A stretch of DNA of 8,794 nucleotides from an uncultured Sulfitobacter sp. (lineage in GTDB: Bacteria > Pseudomonadota > Alphaproteobacteria > Rhodobacterales > Rhodobacteraceae): positions 1-8,794 of the forward strand of contig CALAIJ010000222.1 of NCBI GenBank assembly GCA_937923365.1, written 5' to 3'. Within the stretch, counting starts at the first letter, position 1. Each line of letters opens with the position of its first letter. Position numbers and translations under genes: made by a program. A model generated the notes under the pieces. It worked only from the letters and a program-made list of their open reading frames with translations. It was not told the origin of the DNA and did not search any database. Of this stretch, positions 1 to 6,961 are shown piece by piece.

Positions 1-902
1 ATGGGCCAGACCTTTTCCATCCACAAGGAATGGTCAAAACCGAAATCATCAGGGGCCACGTCCGGGTCCACATCCGGTGGGCAGCCTGCGAGGTAATACT
101 TGCCTTCCGAGCGCATATGCACACCCGAGGGATCAATCGTCAGCGGCAGGTCGCGGTCCAGCGGATGGGCCGCATCAAAGATGAACGTATAGCGTTTGCG
201 AGGGCGAATGGGCAGGTCGATGCCCGCCATGTTGGCCGTGTCATTGGCGCGCGGTCCGGAGCAATTCACCACAGTGCCGCAGGACACCACTGCGCCCGAC
301 TTCAGAGTGATAGAATCCACTCCGGTTTTCGCATTATTCAGCGTCATCGCGACCACTTCGTCGGCGACGTATTCCACACCATTGCGGCGGCCCATGCGTT
401 TGAACCAGTCAAACATGGTGCCTCCGTCAAAGTAGCCTTCGTTCACCAGGTTGTGGTTTCCGGCGACGATGTCATCCAGCATGTAGAACGGGTAGTCAGC
501 GGCGATCTCGTCGCGGGTCATATGCTTGGTGCCCGCCCCGAGGGATGCCTGAATTTTCTGGGCGTCCTTCAGATCGGCCGCGAATTCCGCATTGTCGGCC
601 AGATACATGTAGCCATAGCTTTGGAGCGGCAGATGCGGCACTTCCGTGTCGCCGCCCATGAAGTCGCGAAAATTGTTGATGAACTCTGCGCCGAACTGGC
701 TGACTTGAATGTTGGTGCGGTTTGAGAACTGTTGACGGATGCAGGAATTCGTATGCGAGGTCGAGCAGAACTCGTAGGTCGGATCACGCTCCACCACCAG
801 AACCTTGCCGTCAAAGCCGTCCATTTGCGTCAGCCACCACGACAAAGCGGAGCCATACATAGCCCCGCCCACAATCACCACGTCGTAAGAAGTGTGTTTC
901 AT
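1..902 (-). CDS. FAD-dependent oxidoreductase, DAO family (3' end cut by window)
   Basis: The frame is open for 300 codons from ATG at 902 to the left edge, so the C-terminus is missing; relatives are usually about 380-450 residues. The N-terminus is a flavin-binding Rossmann motif (VVIVGGAMYGSA, residues 8-19), with Ala14 where the classic GxGxxG has its second Gly, followed by the acidic residue ending strand 2 (VLVVERD, Glu38). The segment CSTSHTNSCIRQQFS (46-60) resembles the flavin-contact region of sarcosine/dimethylglycine oxidase-like and FOXRED1-like proteins. A second FAD-side stretch is VVNCSGPRAN (211-220). Such enzymes oxidise secondary or N-methylated amines or amino acids, passing electrons to oxygen or a carrier. 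A Shine-Dalgarno AGGGGGGA (908-915) lies 5 nt before the start and overlaps the stop codon of the SDR gene upstream, so it is the last visible gene of the hyuAB operon. Family assignment is strong; the substrate is unknown. Confidence 0.88.
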   Translation of the reverse strand, partial: MKHTSYDVVIVGGAMYGSALSWWLTQMDGFDGKVLVVERDPTYEFCSTSHTNSCIRQQFSNRTNIQVSQFGAEFINNFRDFMGGDTEVPHLPLQSYGYMYLADNAEFAADLKDAQKIQASLGAGTKHMTRDEIAADYPFYMLDDIVAGNHNLVNEGYFDGGTMFDWFKRMGRRNGVEYVADEVVAMTLNNAKTGVDSITLKSGAVVSCGTVVNCSGPRANDTANMAGIDLPIRPRKRYTFIFDAAHPLDRDLPLTIDPSGVHMRSEGKYYLAGCPPDVDPDVAPDDFGFDHSLWMEKVWP

Positions 903-913
903 GCCAGTCCCCC

Positions 914-1615
914 CTAGACCGCGCGCGTGATGCCGCCATCCACGCGCAAATTTTGACCTGTGATATAACCTGCGCCGTCCGAGGCCAAGAAAGCAACGAC
1001 GCTCGCGATCTCTTCACGGCTGGAGCCGTAGCGGCCCATGGGAACGCGTGCGCGGAACTCTTCCTTTTCCGGCAGACTGTCGATGAAACCCGGCAGAACA
1101 TTGTTCATGCGGATGTTTTCAGCGGCGTATTTGTCGGCAAAAAGTTTCGTGAACGCTGCAAGCCCTGCGCGAAACACCCCTGATGTCGGGAACACGGGGT
1201 CCGGCTCAAACGCGGCAAAGGTGGAGATGTTCACAATTGCGCCCTTGCCCTGTGCCTGCATGATCGGTGTCACCAGACGGGTCGGGCGCACCACGTTCAT
1301 GAAATAGACGTCCATCCCCGCGTGCCAATCCTCGTCCGTCAACTCAAGTACCGCTGCACGCGGACCGTGACCCGCAGAGTTCACCAGCACGTCAATGCGC
1401 CCCCAATGGGACATCGCGGCATCCACCAGCTTTTGCAGGTCTTCGTTTGACTGGTTGGAGCCCGTGACGCCCACGCCTCCCAATTCCTTGGCCAGCGCCT
1501 CGCCCTTGCCGGAGGATGAAAGGATCGCGACCTTGTATCCGTCTGCTGCAAGTGCACGCGCGCTGTCAGCGCCCATGCCAGAGCCACCTGCGGTGATCAT
1601 TGCTACTTTGGTCAT
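914..1615 (-). CDS. Atypical short-chain dehydrogenase/reductase (FabG-like) lacking catalytic Tyr/Lys
   Basis: This is a 233-residue protein of normal SDR length. It has a Rossmann nucleotide motif TAGGSGMG (residues 8-15), the structural motif VNSAGHG (78-84), the serine region IVNIST (Ser131) and the C-terminal GYITGQNLRVDGG. In classical SDRs a YxxxK motif follows the serine by about 12-15 residues. Here the aligned stretch reads SGVFR (145-149) before AGLAAFTK, so Tyr is Ser and Lys is Arg. It resembles the divergent 'BKR-like' SDR group whose members lack the tetrad, so ordinary ketone/alcohol redox activity is doubtful. An earlier in-frame ATG at 1621 overlaps the hyuB stop, but it sits only 1 nt from the AGGAGG. 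The ATG at 1615 has ideal 7-nt spacing and is chosen here. The gene lies between hyuB and the flavoenzyme gene, with an 11-nt gap downstream, so it is co-transcribed. Its role could be non-canonical catalysis or ligand binding. Confidence 0.9.
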   Translation of the reverse strand: MTKVAMITAGGSGMGADSARALAADGYKVAILSSSGKGEALAKELGGVGVTGSNQSNEDLQKLVDAAMSHWGRIDVLVNSAGHGPRAAVLELTDEDWHAGMDVYFMNVVRPTRLVTPIMQAQGKGAIVNISTFAAFEPDPVFPTSGVFRAGLAAFTKLFADKYAAENIRMNNVLPGFIDSLPEKEEFRARVPMGRYGSSREEIASVVAFLASDGAGYITGQNLRVDGGITRAV

Positions 1616-1617
1616 TG

Positions 1618-3321
1618 TCATTCCTCCTGTGCGGTGCGGACGGCGTCCTGCACGGCTTTGATGTCGGCGTCGCTGAGCCTGTAGTCGGCAGCGGCAGCCT
1701 TGGCAGAGATATACCCGCGTGCCAGATCGCGTTTCACAAGTGCCGGATCGCGGTCAGCAGCAGGTCCGTAGCCCGCACCACCGGGAAAGGCCAAGACAAC
1801 ACGCGCGCCATGCGGGACGAATTGTTTGCCTTTGCCACGCATAGCGGCCCCGTCGCTGCGCACGATGGTTGTGGGCGCGCCGCTGCCGCCGCCATGACGG
1901 CCCTGCGCAGGGTGATCCACGCGGTCGAACATGGCTTGGAAGTCGAACTCGTGACCTTCGGTAGCGCCCACTTCCATATGTTGCCCCATGCCACCACGCC
2001 GCTGGCCTGCGCCGCCGCTGTCAGGGCGTAGTTCCTTGCGCCAGATGATCACGGGGCCTGCATGTTCTGTTGCCTCCACGGGCATTGTCATCACGCCTGA
2101 TGGAAAGGCCGTTGCGTTCAATCCGTCATGTCCGGGCCGCGCGCCAGAGCCGCCGGAGTTGAAGGTCAACACCTCGGAGCGGCGGGCATGGGCAGGTGCG
2201 GGCGCATCCGTACGGGGCCGCATGGAGACCTGAAAGTTGCACAGACATCCCGCCCCTTCGGCAGGGACAAGGCCGGGCACGATCTGGTCAAATGCATTGA
2301 ACACCGCGTCGGGGACAAAATGCCCCACGATGTGGCGCAGGGCCACGGGGGCGGGGTGCAACGCGTGCACGATGGTGTTTTCCTCTGCCGCAATCTCGAA
2401 CGGGGCCAGTGACGCGTGGTTGTTCGGAATTTCCGGCGCAATGGCGACCTTGAGCGCATAGCAGGCGTAAGCTTTGGTATAGACCAGCGGGCAGTTGATA
2501 CCCTTTTTGTCCAAGCCGCTTGTGCCCGTGAAATCCGACACGATCCGATCTTCGTGCACCGTTACTTTGACCTTAAGCGTGATCGGCGTATCGAACCCGT
2601 CGACTGTCAAAGATCCCTCGGCAGAAGTGCGCGGCAAGGCGGCAATTGCCTCCAGCGTGGCGCGGCGCGAATTGTCGAGGATGAAGGTTGCAATGCCATC
2701 CAGATCAGGCAGCGCGAATTCCTCCATCATCTCGATCAGGCGGCGGTGGCCGATCTCGTTACAGGTGGCCAGTGCGTACATGTCGCCGATCAACTGGTCG
2801 GGTTCGCGCACGTTGCCGCGCACAATGGCCACCAGCGTGGGATCGACGGTGCCGCGATCCGCGAACTTCATGATCGGAATATACAGGCCTTCCTCATAAA
2901 CGCTGGCCGCATCCGCCCCGAACCCGCGCCCACCAATGTCGACGATATGCGCAGTGCAGGCAAAGAAACCGACCAGCATTCCGTTCTTGAACGACGGCGT
3001 GACCATGGTGATGTCGTGCAGGTGGCCTGTGCCTTCCCAAGGGTCGTTGGTGATATAGACGTCGCCCTCGAACATGTTATCGCGCCCGATGCGGCGGATG
3101 AAATGGGCGACGGCGTCCGCCATGGCGTTGACGTGCCCCGGCGTGCCTGTGACCGCCTGCGCCAGCATCCGGCCTGCGGGGTCATAGACGCCTGCTGACA
3201 GGTCCCCCGCTTCGCGCACAGAGGTTGAAAACGCGGTGCGGACAAGGGCCTGCGCCTGTTCCTCCACGACCGAGATCAGGCGGTTCCACATGACTTGGTA
3301 GGCGACGTTTGACGGGGTCAT
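1618..3321 (-). CDS. hyuB: Hydantoinase B / oxoprolinase family subunit (HyuB)
   Basis: This 567-residue protein is the usual length for a stand-alone HyuB subunit. Family motifs appear in order: REAGDLSAGVYDPAGRM (36-52), the conserved GDVYITNDPWEGTGHLHD (86-103) with Asp93, His100, His102 and Asp103, AHIVDIGG (124-131), EEGLYIP (143-149), and the C-terminal signature DSGGAGQRRGGMG (434-446). With HyuA it should form an ATP-dependent cytoplasmic enzyme. Characterised relatives open hydantoins, N-methylhydantoin, 5-oxoproline or caprolactam, or carboxylate acetone or acetophenone. Its ATG overlaps the hyuA stop as ATGA (3318-3321), and GGAGG (3329-3333) lies 7 nt upstream inside the hyuA end, so the subunits are translationally coupled. 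The subunit class is clear. The substrate is not determined, because this superfamily is functionally very mixed. Confidence 0.93.
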   Translation of the reverse strand: MTPSNVAYQVMWNRLISVVEEQAQALVRTAFSTSVREAGDLSAGVYDPAGRMLAQAVTGTPGHVNAMADAVAHFIRRIGRDNMFEGDVYITNDPWEGTGHLHDITMVTPSFKNGMLVGFFACTAHIVDIGGRGFGADAASVYEEGLYIPIMKFADRGTVDPTLVAIVRGNVREPDQLIGDMYALATCNEIGHRRLIEMMEEFALPDLDGIATFILDNSRRATLEAIAALPRTSAEGSLTVDGFDTPITLKVKVTVHEDRIVSDFTGTSGLDKKGINCPLVYTKAYACYALKVAIAPEIPNNHASLAPFEIAAEENTIVHALHPAPVALRHIVGHFVPDAVFNAFDQIVPGLVPAEGAGCLCNFQVSMRPRTDAPAPAHARRSEVLTFNSGGSGARPGHDGLNATAFPSGVMTMPVEATEHAGPVIIWRKELRPDSGGAGQRRGGMGQHMEVGATEGHEFDFQAMFDRVDHPAQGRHGGGSGAPTTIVRSDGAAMRGKGKQFVPHGARVVLAFPGGAGYGPAADRDPALVKRDLARGYISAKAAAADYRLSDADIKAVQDAVRTAQEE

Positions 3322-5399
3322 CGGGACACCTCCGTGATGTCGATGGTGCCGTCCGCTTGGGCGATGGCGTGGCGGCTGGTGGGCAGGATGATGCTGGTCT
3401 CGTCCTCGACAATGACAGCGGGACCTTGGGCGGTTTGTCCGGCAGTCATGTCGCTGCGGTTGATGATCTGGGCGCTGGCTTCGGCTGCCAGCGCCGGATC
3501 GAACAGCGCGCGGGTGCCGGCGGCCCTGGCCGCGCGGCCTGACTGCATCGGCTTGGCGGGTGCCGTGGGCGCAACGGGCGTTGTTGCGTTGACGGACCAG
3601 ACGGTGATTTCCACATCCATCCCTTCGACCACACGGCCAAAGAGCTTGGCATAATCAGCCTCGAACAGCTCTTGGAAAATCTGCACATCAGGCTTGGCCG
3701 CTTGCGCAGGGGTCAGTGTGATCGGGATTTCCCAGCCCTGTCCGGCGTAGCGCATATAGACTTTATGCGCGGCCTCGATAGGGGCATCCGCGTCGCAGGA
3801 CCTGACAAAGGCGGTGGCCTCCTCTTCCAAAGCGGCGAACAAATCGGCCACAACAGGCGCGTCGAAGTCGGACAAGCGCATGTAAACGCTGCGGTTGGCT
3901 TCAAAGCTGAAAGGCGCACGCAGGAACCCGATGGCAGAGCCGACGCCGGCCCCTTGCGGAACCAGACAGCGCGCCACTCCCAGCTTTTCGCACAGGCGAG
4001 CGGCGTGCAGGGGGGCCGCGCCGCCAAAGGCGATCATGGTATATTCGGACAGGTCCTCGCCATTTTCTACGGCGTGTACGCGGGCGGCGTTGGCCATGTT
4101 CTCGTCCACCACTTCGGCCAGACCAAAGGCGGCGGTCTGCGCATCCATGTCGAGCGTTTCGCCCAAATGCGCACGCAACGCCTGTGCCGAGGCATCTTTG
4201 TGCAAGGGGATCGACCCGCCCGCAAAATTGTCTGGGTCAAGCTTGCCCAGAATGAGGTCCGCGTCCGTCACAGCGGGCCTTTCGCCACCACGGCCATAGC
4301 AGGCGGGTCCGGGTTCGGAGCCCGCACTTTCCGGCCCCACGCGGATTTGGTTCAGGCTGTCCACATGCGCCAGTGATCCGCCGCCCGCACCAATCTCGAC
4401 CATGTCGATCACAGGGATCGAAATGGGCATGCCAGAGCCTTTCTTGAAGCGATAGGATCGCGCCACTTCGAACACCCGCGCCGTCTTGGGCGTCTGGTTC
4501 TGGATCAGGCAAATCTTGGCCGTGGTGCCGCCCATGTCAAAGCTGAGCACTTTGTCGAGGCCATAGCGCGCCGCCAGCGTGGCCGCAAAAACCGCGCCAC
4601 CCGCAGGGCCACTCTCAACAAGGCGAACGGGGAATTCCGCCGCACTTTCGATGGAGATAATCCCGCCACCAGAATGCATCAGGAAGATCGGGCAATCGGC
4701 ACCTGAGTCCTTCAGGCGATCGGCAAGGCGGCTGAGGTAGGACTTCATCAGCGGCTTGATATAGGCGTTGGCGATGGTGGTGTTGAACCGCTCGTATTCG
4801 CGCATCTGGGGGCTGACGTCAGACGAAAGCGAGATCATCACCTCGGGCAGACGTTCTTCAAGCACATCGCGCACCATCCGTTCGTGCGCGGGGTTAAGGT
4901 AGCTGTGCAGAAAGCCTACTGCGATGCTGGTGTAGTCGGCCTGCGCCAGTTGGTCGGCCAAGGCCTCCACATCCGCGCGCTCAAGCGGGATCAGCACGCC
5001 ACCATCAGCGCCCACACGTTCGGACAACGTATACCGGCGCTGTCGCGGCAGCAGCGGTTCGGGCAGCGTCAGGTTCAGGTCATATTGCTCAAACCGCGAT
5101 TCGGTGCGCATCTCGATGGTATCGCGAAAGCCCTGGGTGGTGATCAGCGCCGTCTTGGCGCCGCGCCGCTCGATCAAAGCATTGGTGGCCAAGGTCGTGC
5201 CGTGGATGATCTGCGTAATCCTGTCCGCCGCGATCCCTGCCTTGGCGCAGACCTGCGCAAGCCCGTCCAGGATGGCGTTTTCCGGGGCGGCATAGGTGGT
5301 CAGCACTTTGGTGGAATACTGCGTATCGCCGTTTTCCAGCACGACATCGGTGAACGTACCGCCAATGTCCACGCCAAGACGCCAGTTGTCTTTGATCAT
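3318..5399 (-). CDS. hyuA: Hydantoinase A / oxoprolinase family ATPase subunit (HyuA)
   Basis: This 693-residue protein has the ASKHA-type ATP-binding fold of HyuA/5-oxoprolinase. Visible motifs are phosphate-1 loop DIGGTFTD (11-18), HGTTLATNALIERRG (66-80), HSGGG (242-246), ESGPAGG (262-268), phosphate-2 loop FDMGGTTAK (287-295), EIGAGGGS (335-342), GPESAGSEPGPACYG (355-369) and FGGAAPLHAA (458-467), followed by a C-terminal domain from about 500. It probably phosphorylates the amide or carbonyl oxygen of the substrate so that the HyuB partner can complete hydrolysis or carboxylation. The length fits HyuA of hydantoinase-type enzymes; 5-oxoprolinases are commonly a single chain of about 1,200-1,300 residues. 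The start at 5399 has CGGGGG (5405-5410) 5 nt upstream and puts the first motif at residue 11, as is normal. It is the first gene of the hyuAB-SDR-oxidoreductase operon and follows a 75-nt gap after the LysR gene. Confidence 0.93.
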   Translation of the reverse strand: MIKDNWRLGVDIGGTFTDVVLENGDTQYSTKVLTTYAAPENAILDGLAQVCAKAGIAADRITQIIHGTTLATNALIERRGAKTALITTQGFRDTIEMRTESRFEQYDLNLTLPEPLLPRQRRYTLSERVGADGGVLIPLERADVEALADQLAQADYTSIAVGFLHSYLNPAHERMVRDVLEERLPEVMISLSSDVSPQMREYERFNTTIANAYIKPLMKSYLSRLADRLKDSGADCPIFLMHSGGGIISIESAAEFPVRLVESGPAGGAVFAATLAARYGLDKVLSFDMGGTTAKICLIQNQTPKTARVFEVARSYRFKKGSGMPISIPVIDMVEIGAGGGSLAHVDSLNQIRVGPESAGSEPGPACYGRGGERPAVTDADLILGKLDPDNFAGGSIPLHKDASAQALRAHLGETLDMDAQTAAFGLAEVVDENMANAARVHAVENGEDLSEYTMIAFGGAAPLHAARLCEKLGVARCLVPQGAGVGSAIGFLRAPFSFEANRSVYMRLSDFDAPVVADLFAALEEEATAFVRSCDADAPIEAAHKVYMRYAGQGWEIPITLTPAQAAKPDVQIFQELFEADYAKLFGRVVEGMDVEITVWSVNATTPVAPTAPAKPMQSGRAARAAGTRALFDPALAAEASAQIINRSDMTAGQTAQGPAVIVEDETSIILPTSRHAIAQADGTIDITEVSR

Positions 5400-5474
5400 A
5401 TGAGCCCCCGTTTATCCTCTCAGAGGTAACGCGCCCGTTCGATCACGTCCAATTGTTCTTTTGGATGCATAGGA
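5400..5474 (-). promoter_or_regulatory. Intergenic leader before hyuA, with 11-bp palindrome
   Basis: This is the only gap of any size between the minus-strand genes, so it is the natural place for a hyuAB promoter or operator. Read on the minus strand it is AT-richer near the LysR stop, then contains CCTCTGAGAGG (5416-5426), a perfect 5+1+5 inverted repeat, and then the hyuA Shine-Dalgarno. The one-base centre rules out an ordinary RNA hairpin, so if the repeat matters it is more likely a protein site. A 16-codon frame (5420-5470, MHPKEQLDVIERARYL) fits in the gap but has no visible ribosome binding site. I cannot identify a convincing -35/-10 pair. Confidence 0.35.
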
Positions 5475-6359
5475 TCAATTATCTTTATCGATTGTCCTGG
5501 CAATCTTTACGGCAGCTTTCAGGAAAGCAGGTGCGCGTTCGGCCTCAAACCGTGCGGCAAAGCGCAGGGGGTCGGGGCGCCAGTCATAGGGCAGCTCGTG
5601 CAGGTCCCCCGCGGTGATTGCTTGCGCCACCATCACGCGGGGCAGGCAGGCGATGCCAAAGCCGTCCAGCGTCATTTGCAGACATGCCGACAGGTTGCTG
5701 GAGGGTACAAGCCGCGGCGTGCCCGTGCCGCGCATGTGATCGGCCAGTTGATCGTAGGGCAACGTGCCGCGGGCATGGGTCAGGATCGGATGGGCGGTCA
5801 GGTCGGTCGTGCTCAGAGGTGTGTCGCGCGCGATCCCAAGACGCGGACTGGCGGCCCAGATCAACGGGTAGTCTCCCAGCGGTTCCAATCCTGTGGAGCG
5901 GCGCTGGAACGGCCCGTTCTGGAACGTCAGATCCAGCGTGCGCCCGAACAGCCCTGCCGAGAGGGAGGTCGAGACATCCACCGTCAGTTCCACCAGCACA
6001 TTCGGGGCAGTGGCGCGCAAGGTGCGCAGGAAGTCCGGCAGCCACGTGTGAACGATCAACTCCGTCACGCCAAGGCGCAGCACACCTTGGGTCAGGGCGG
6101 GATTGCCCGTGGCCTCGATCATCCCGTCCACGGCTTGCAGCACCTGACGGGCGTGGGCCAGAAGCGTCTCTCCCATCGGGGTCAGGCGCACCGCCCCTGC
6201 GTCGCGGGTCATCAGGTGGGTGTCCAGAAGACCCTCCAGCGCGCTGATGCGGGCGGAGATATTGGGCTGGGTGGTGTTCAGCATGGCTGCCGCACGACGA
6301 AAACTGCCCAGATCGGCGACCTGGACAAAGGCCTCTAGTTGCTTGAGCGTGGGCGTCAC
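5475..6359 (-). CDS. LysR-type transcriptional regulator
   Basis: This 294-residue protein has the normal LTTR length and layout. An N-terminal winged helix-turn-helix (residues 5-62) has the helix pair SFRRAAAMLNTTQPNISARI (19-38). A linker helix covers about 63-90, and a periplasmic-binding-like effector domain runs from about 92 (LRLGVTELIVHTWLPDF) to 290. The start is GTG at 6359, and its GTGA overlaps the TGA of the isomerase gene. No Shine-Dalgarno is visible, so translation probably depends on coupling to the upstream gene. LTTRs usually face the genes they control. This one instead runs in the same direction as both neighbours, ending 75 nt before hyuA, so its targets could be hyuA onward, the divergent kinase/ACAD promoter, or both. 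The effector is unknown. Confidence 0.95.
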   Translation of the reverse strand: MTPTLKQLEAFVQVADLGSFRRAAAMLNTTQPNISARISALEGLLDTHLMTRDAGAVRLTPMGETLLAHARQVLQAVDGMIEATGNPALTQGVLRLGVTELIVHTWLPDFLRTLRATAPNVLVELTVDVSTSLSAGLFGRTLDLTFQNGPFQRRSTGLEPLGDYPLIWAASPRLGIARDTPLSTTDLTAHPILTHARGTLPYDQLADHMRGTGTPRLVPSSNLSACLQMTLDGFGIACLPRVMVAQAITAGDLHELPYDWRPDPLRFAARFEAERAPAFLKAAVKIARTIDKDN

Positions 6360-6961
6360 GGGGCGAAGGGCGTGGTAATGGCGCGTTCCAGCATGGCTAG
6401 GCGGTCCTGGCCATAGAACATGTCGCCCCGCACGAAATAGGTGGGCGAGCCAAAGACACCACGGGCAATCGCCTCATCGGTGTTGGCGCGGTGCTGATCC
6501 TGAGCGGCGGAGCCCTTCGCGTCGGCCACCAAAGCGGCACCGTCAAGGCCCGCCTCTTCGGCCAGACGCGCCAGCGTTGCGGCATCCGCGATATTGGCGT
6601 CATCGCGCCAGTGCGCCTGCAAGATGGCGCGGCTTAATCCATCCGCATTCGCTCCCGCCGCAATGATCATCCCGTTGGGCAGGACCAGCGGTTCGTCATG
6701 AAACGTCGGCCTGTGCCGGATCATGGGCAGCCCGCGCCACTGCGCCCAACGAAACATGTCGCGGCCAAAGAAATAGTCGCTATGCGCCGCACTGCGCGAC
6801 CCGAAGGCATCCCCGCTGGTAGCTGCAATCACAGGGTTCAAATCAACAGGGCGGTGCACCACCTGCCATCCCGTATCGCGGGCAATGCGCGCCAGTTCCC
6901 ATGCCCCCAGATAGGCATAGGCCGAATGGGCCGAATAGAAATACTCGATCCGGTTATCCAT
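6356..6961 (-). CDS. DsbA-family 2-hydroxychromene-2-carboxylate isomerase-like protein
   Basis: This 201-residue protein has the thioredoxin-like fold with helical insertion of the HCCA isomerase / kappa-class GST family. The N-terminal strand-loop IEYFYSAHSAYAYLG (5-19) carries Ser10 and Ser13 where the family has its glutathione-activating serine. The Pro that often follows the serine is Ala14 here. The C-terminal signature GVFGSPTYFV (168-177) contains the cis-proline Pro173, followed by FYGQDRL (182-188). There is no CxxC, so it is not a disulphide oxidoreductase. Characterised members isomerise ring-cleavage products of naphthalene-type aromatics using glutathione, but most relatives have unknown substrates and nothing nearby looks like an aromatic pathway. 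Its start overlaps the phosphotransferase end by 8 bp (6954-6961) and its stop overlaps the LysR start, so it sits mid-operon. Confidence 0.9.
   Translation of the reverse strand: MDNRIEYFYSAHSAYAYLGAWELARIARDTGWQVVHRPVDLNPVIAATSGDAFGSRSAAHSDYFFGRDMFRWAQWRGLPMIRHRPTFHDEPLVLPNGMIIAAGANADGLSRAILQAHWRDDANIADAATLARLAEEAGLDGAALVADAKGSAAQDQHRANTDEAIARGVFGSPTYFVRGDMFYGQDRLAMLERAITTPFAP

Noticed and set aside
30..725. A 231-codon plus-strand open frame at the left edge
   Set aside because: It lies opposite the flavoenzyme gene, whose translation shows a clear FAD-binding motif and an uninterrupted frame. The plus-strand product is His/Arg/Val-rich and matches nothing I recognise.
1..5399. A complete creatinine degradation operon
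   Set aside because: Only the ATP-dependent ring-opening type subunits and an amine-oxidase-like protein are present. There is no creatinine deaminase and no N-carbamoylsarcosine amidase in the window, and HyuAB specificity cannot be read from the motifs.
5457..5477. A possible LysR box (T-N11-A) in the AT-richer part of the gap before hyuA
   Set aside because: A T-N11-A spacing can be found, but the dyad is poor, with most inner positions unpaired. The motif is too loose to call without experimental or comparative support.
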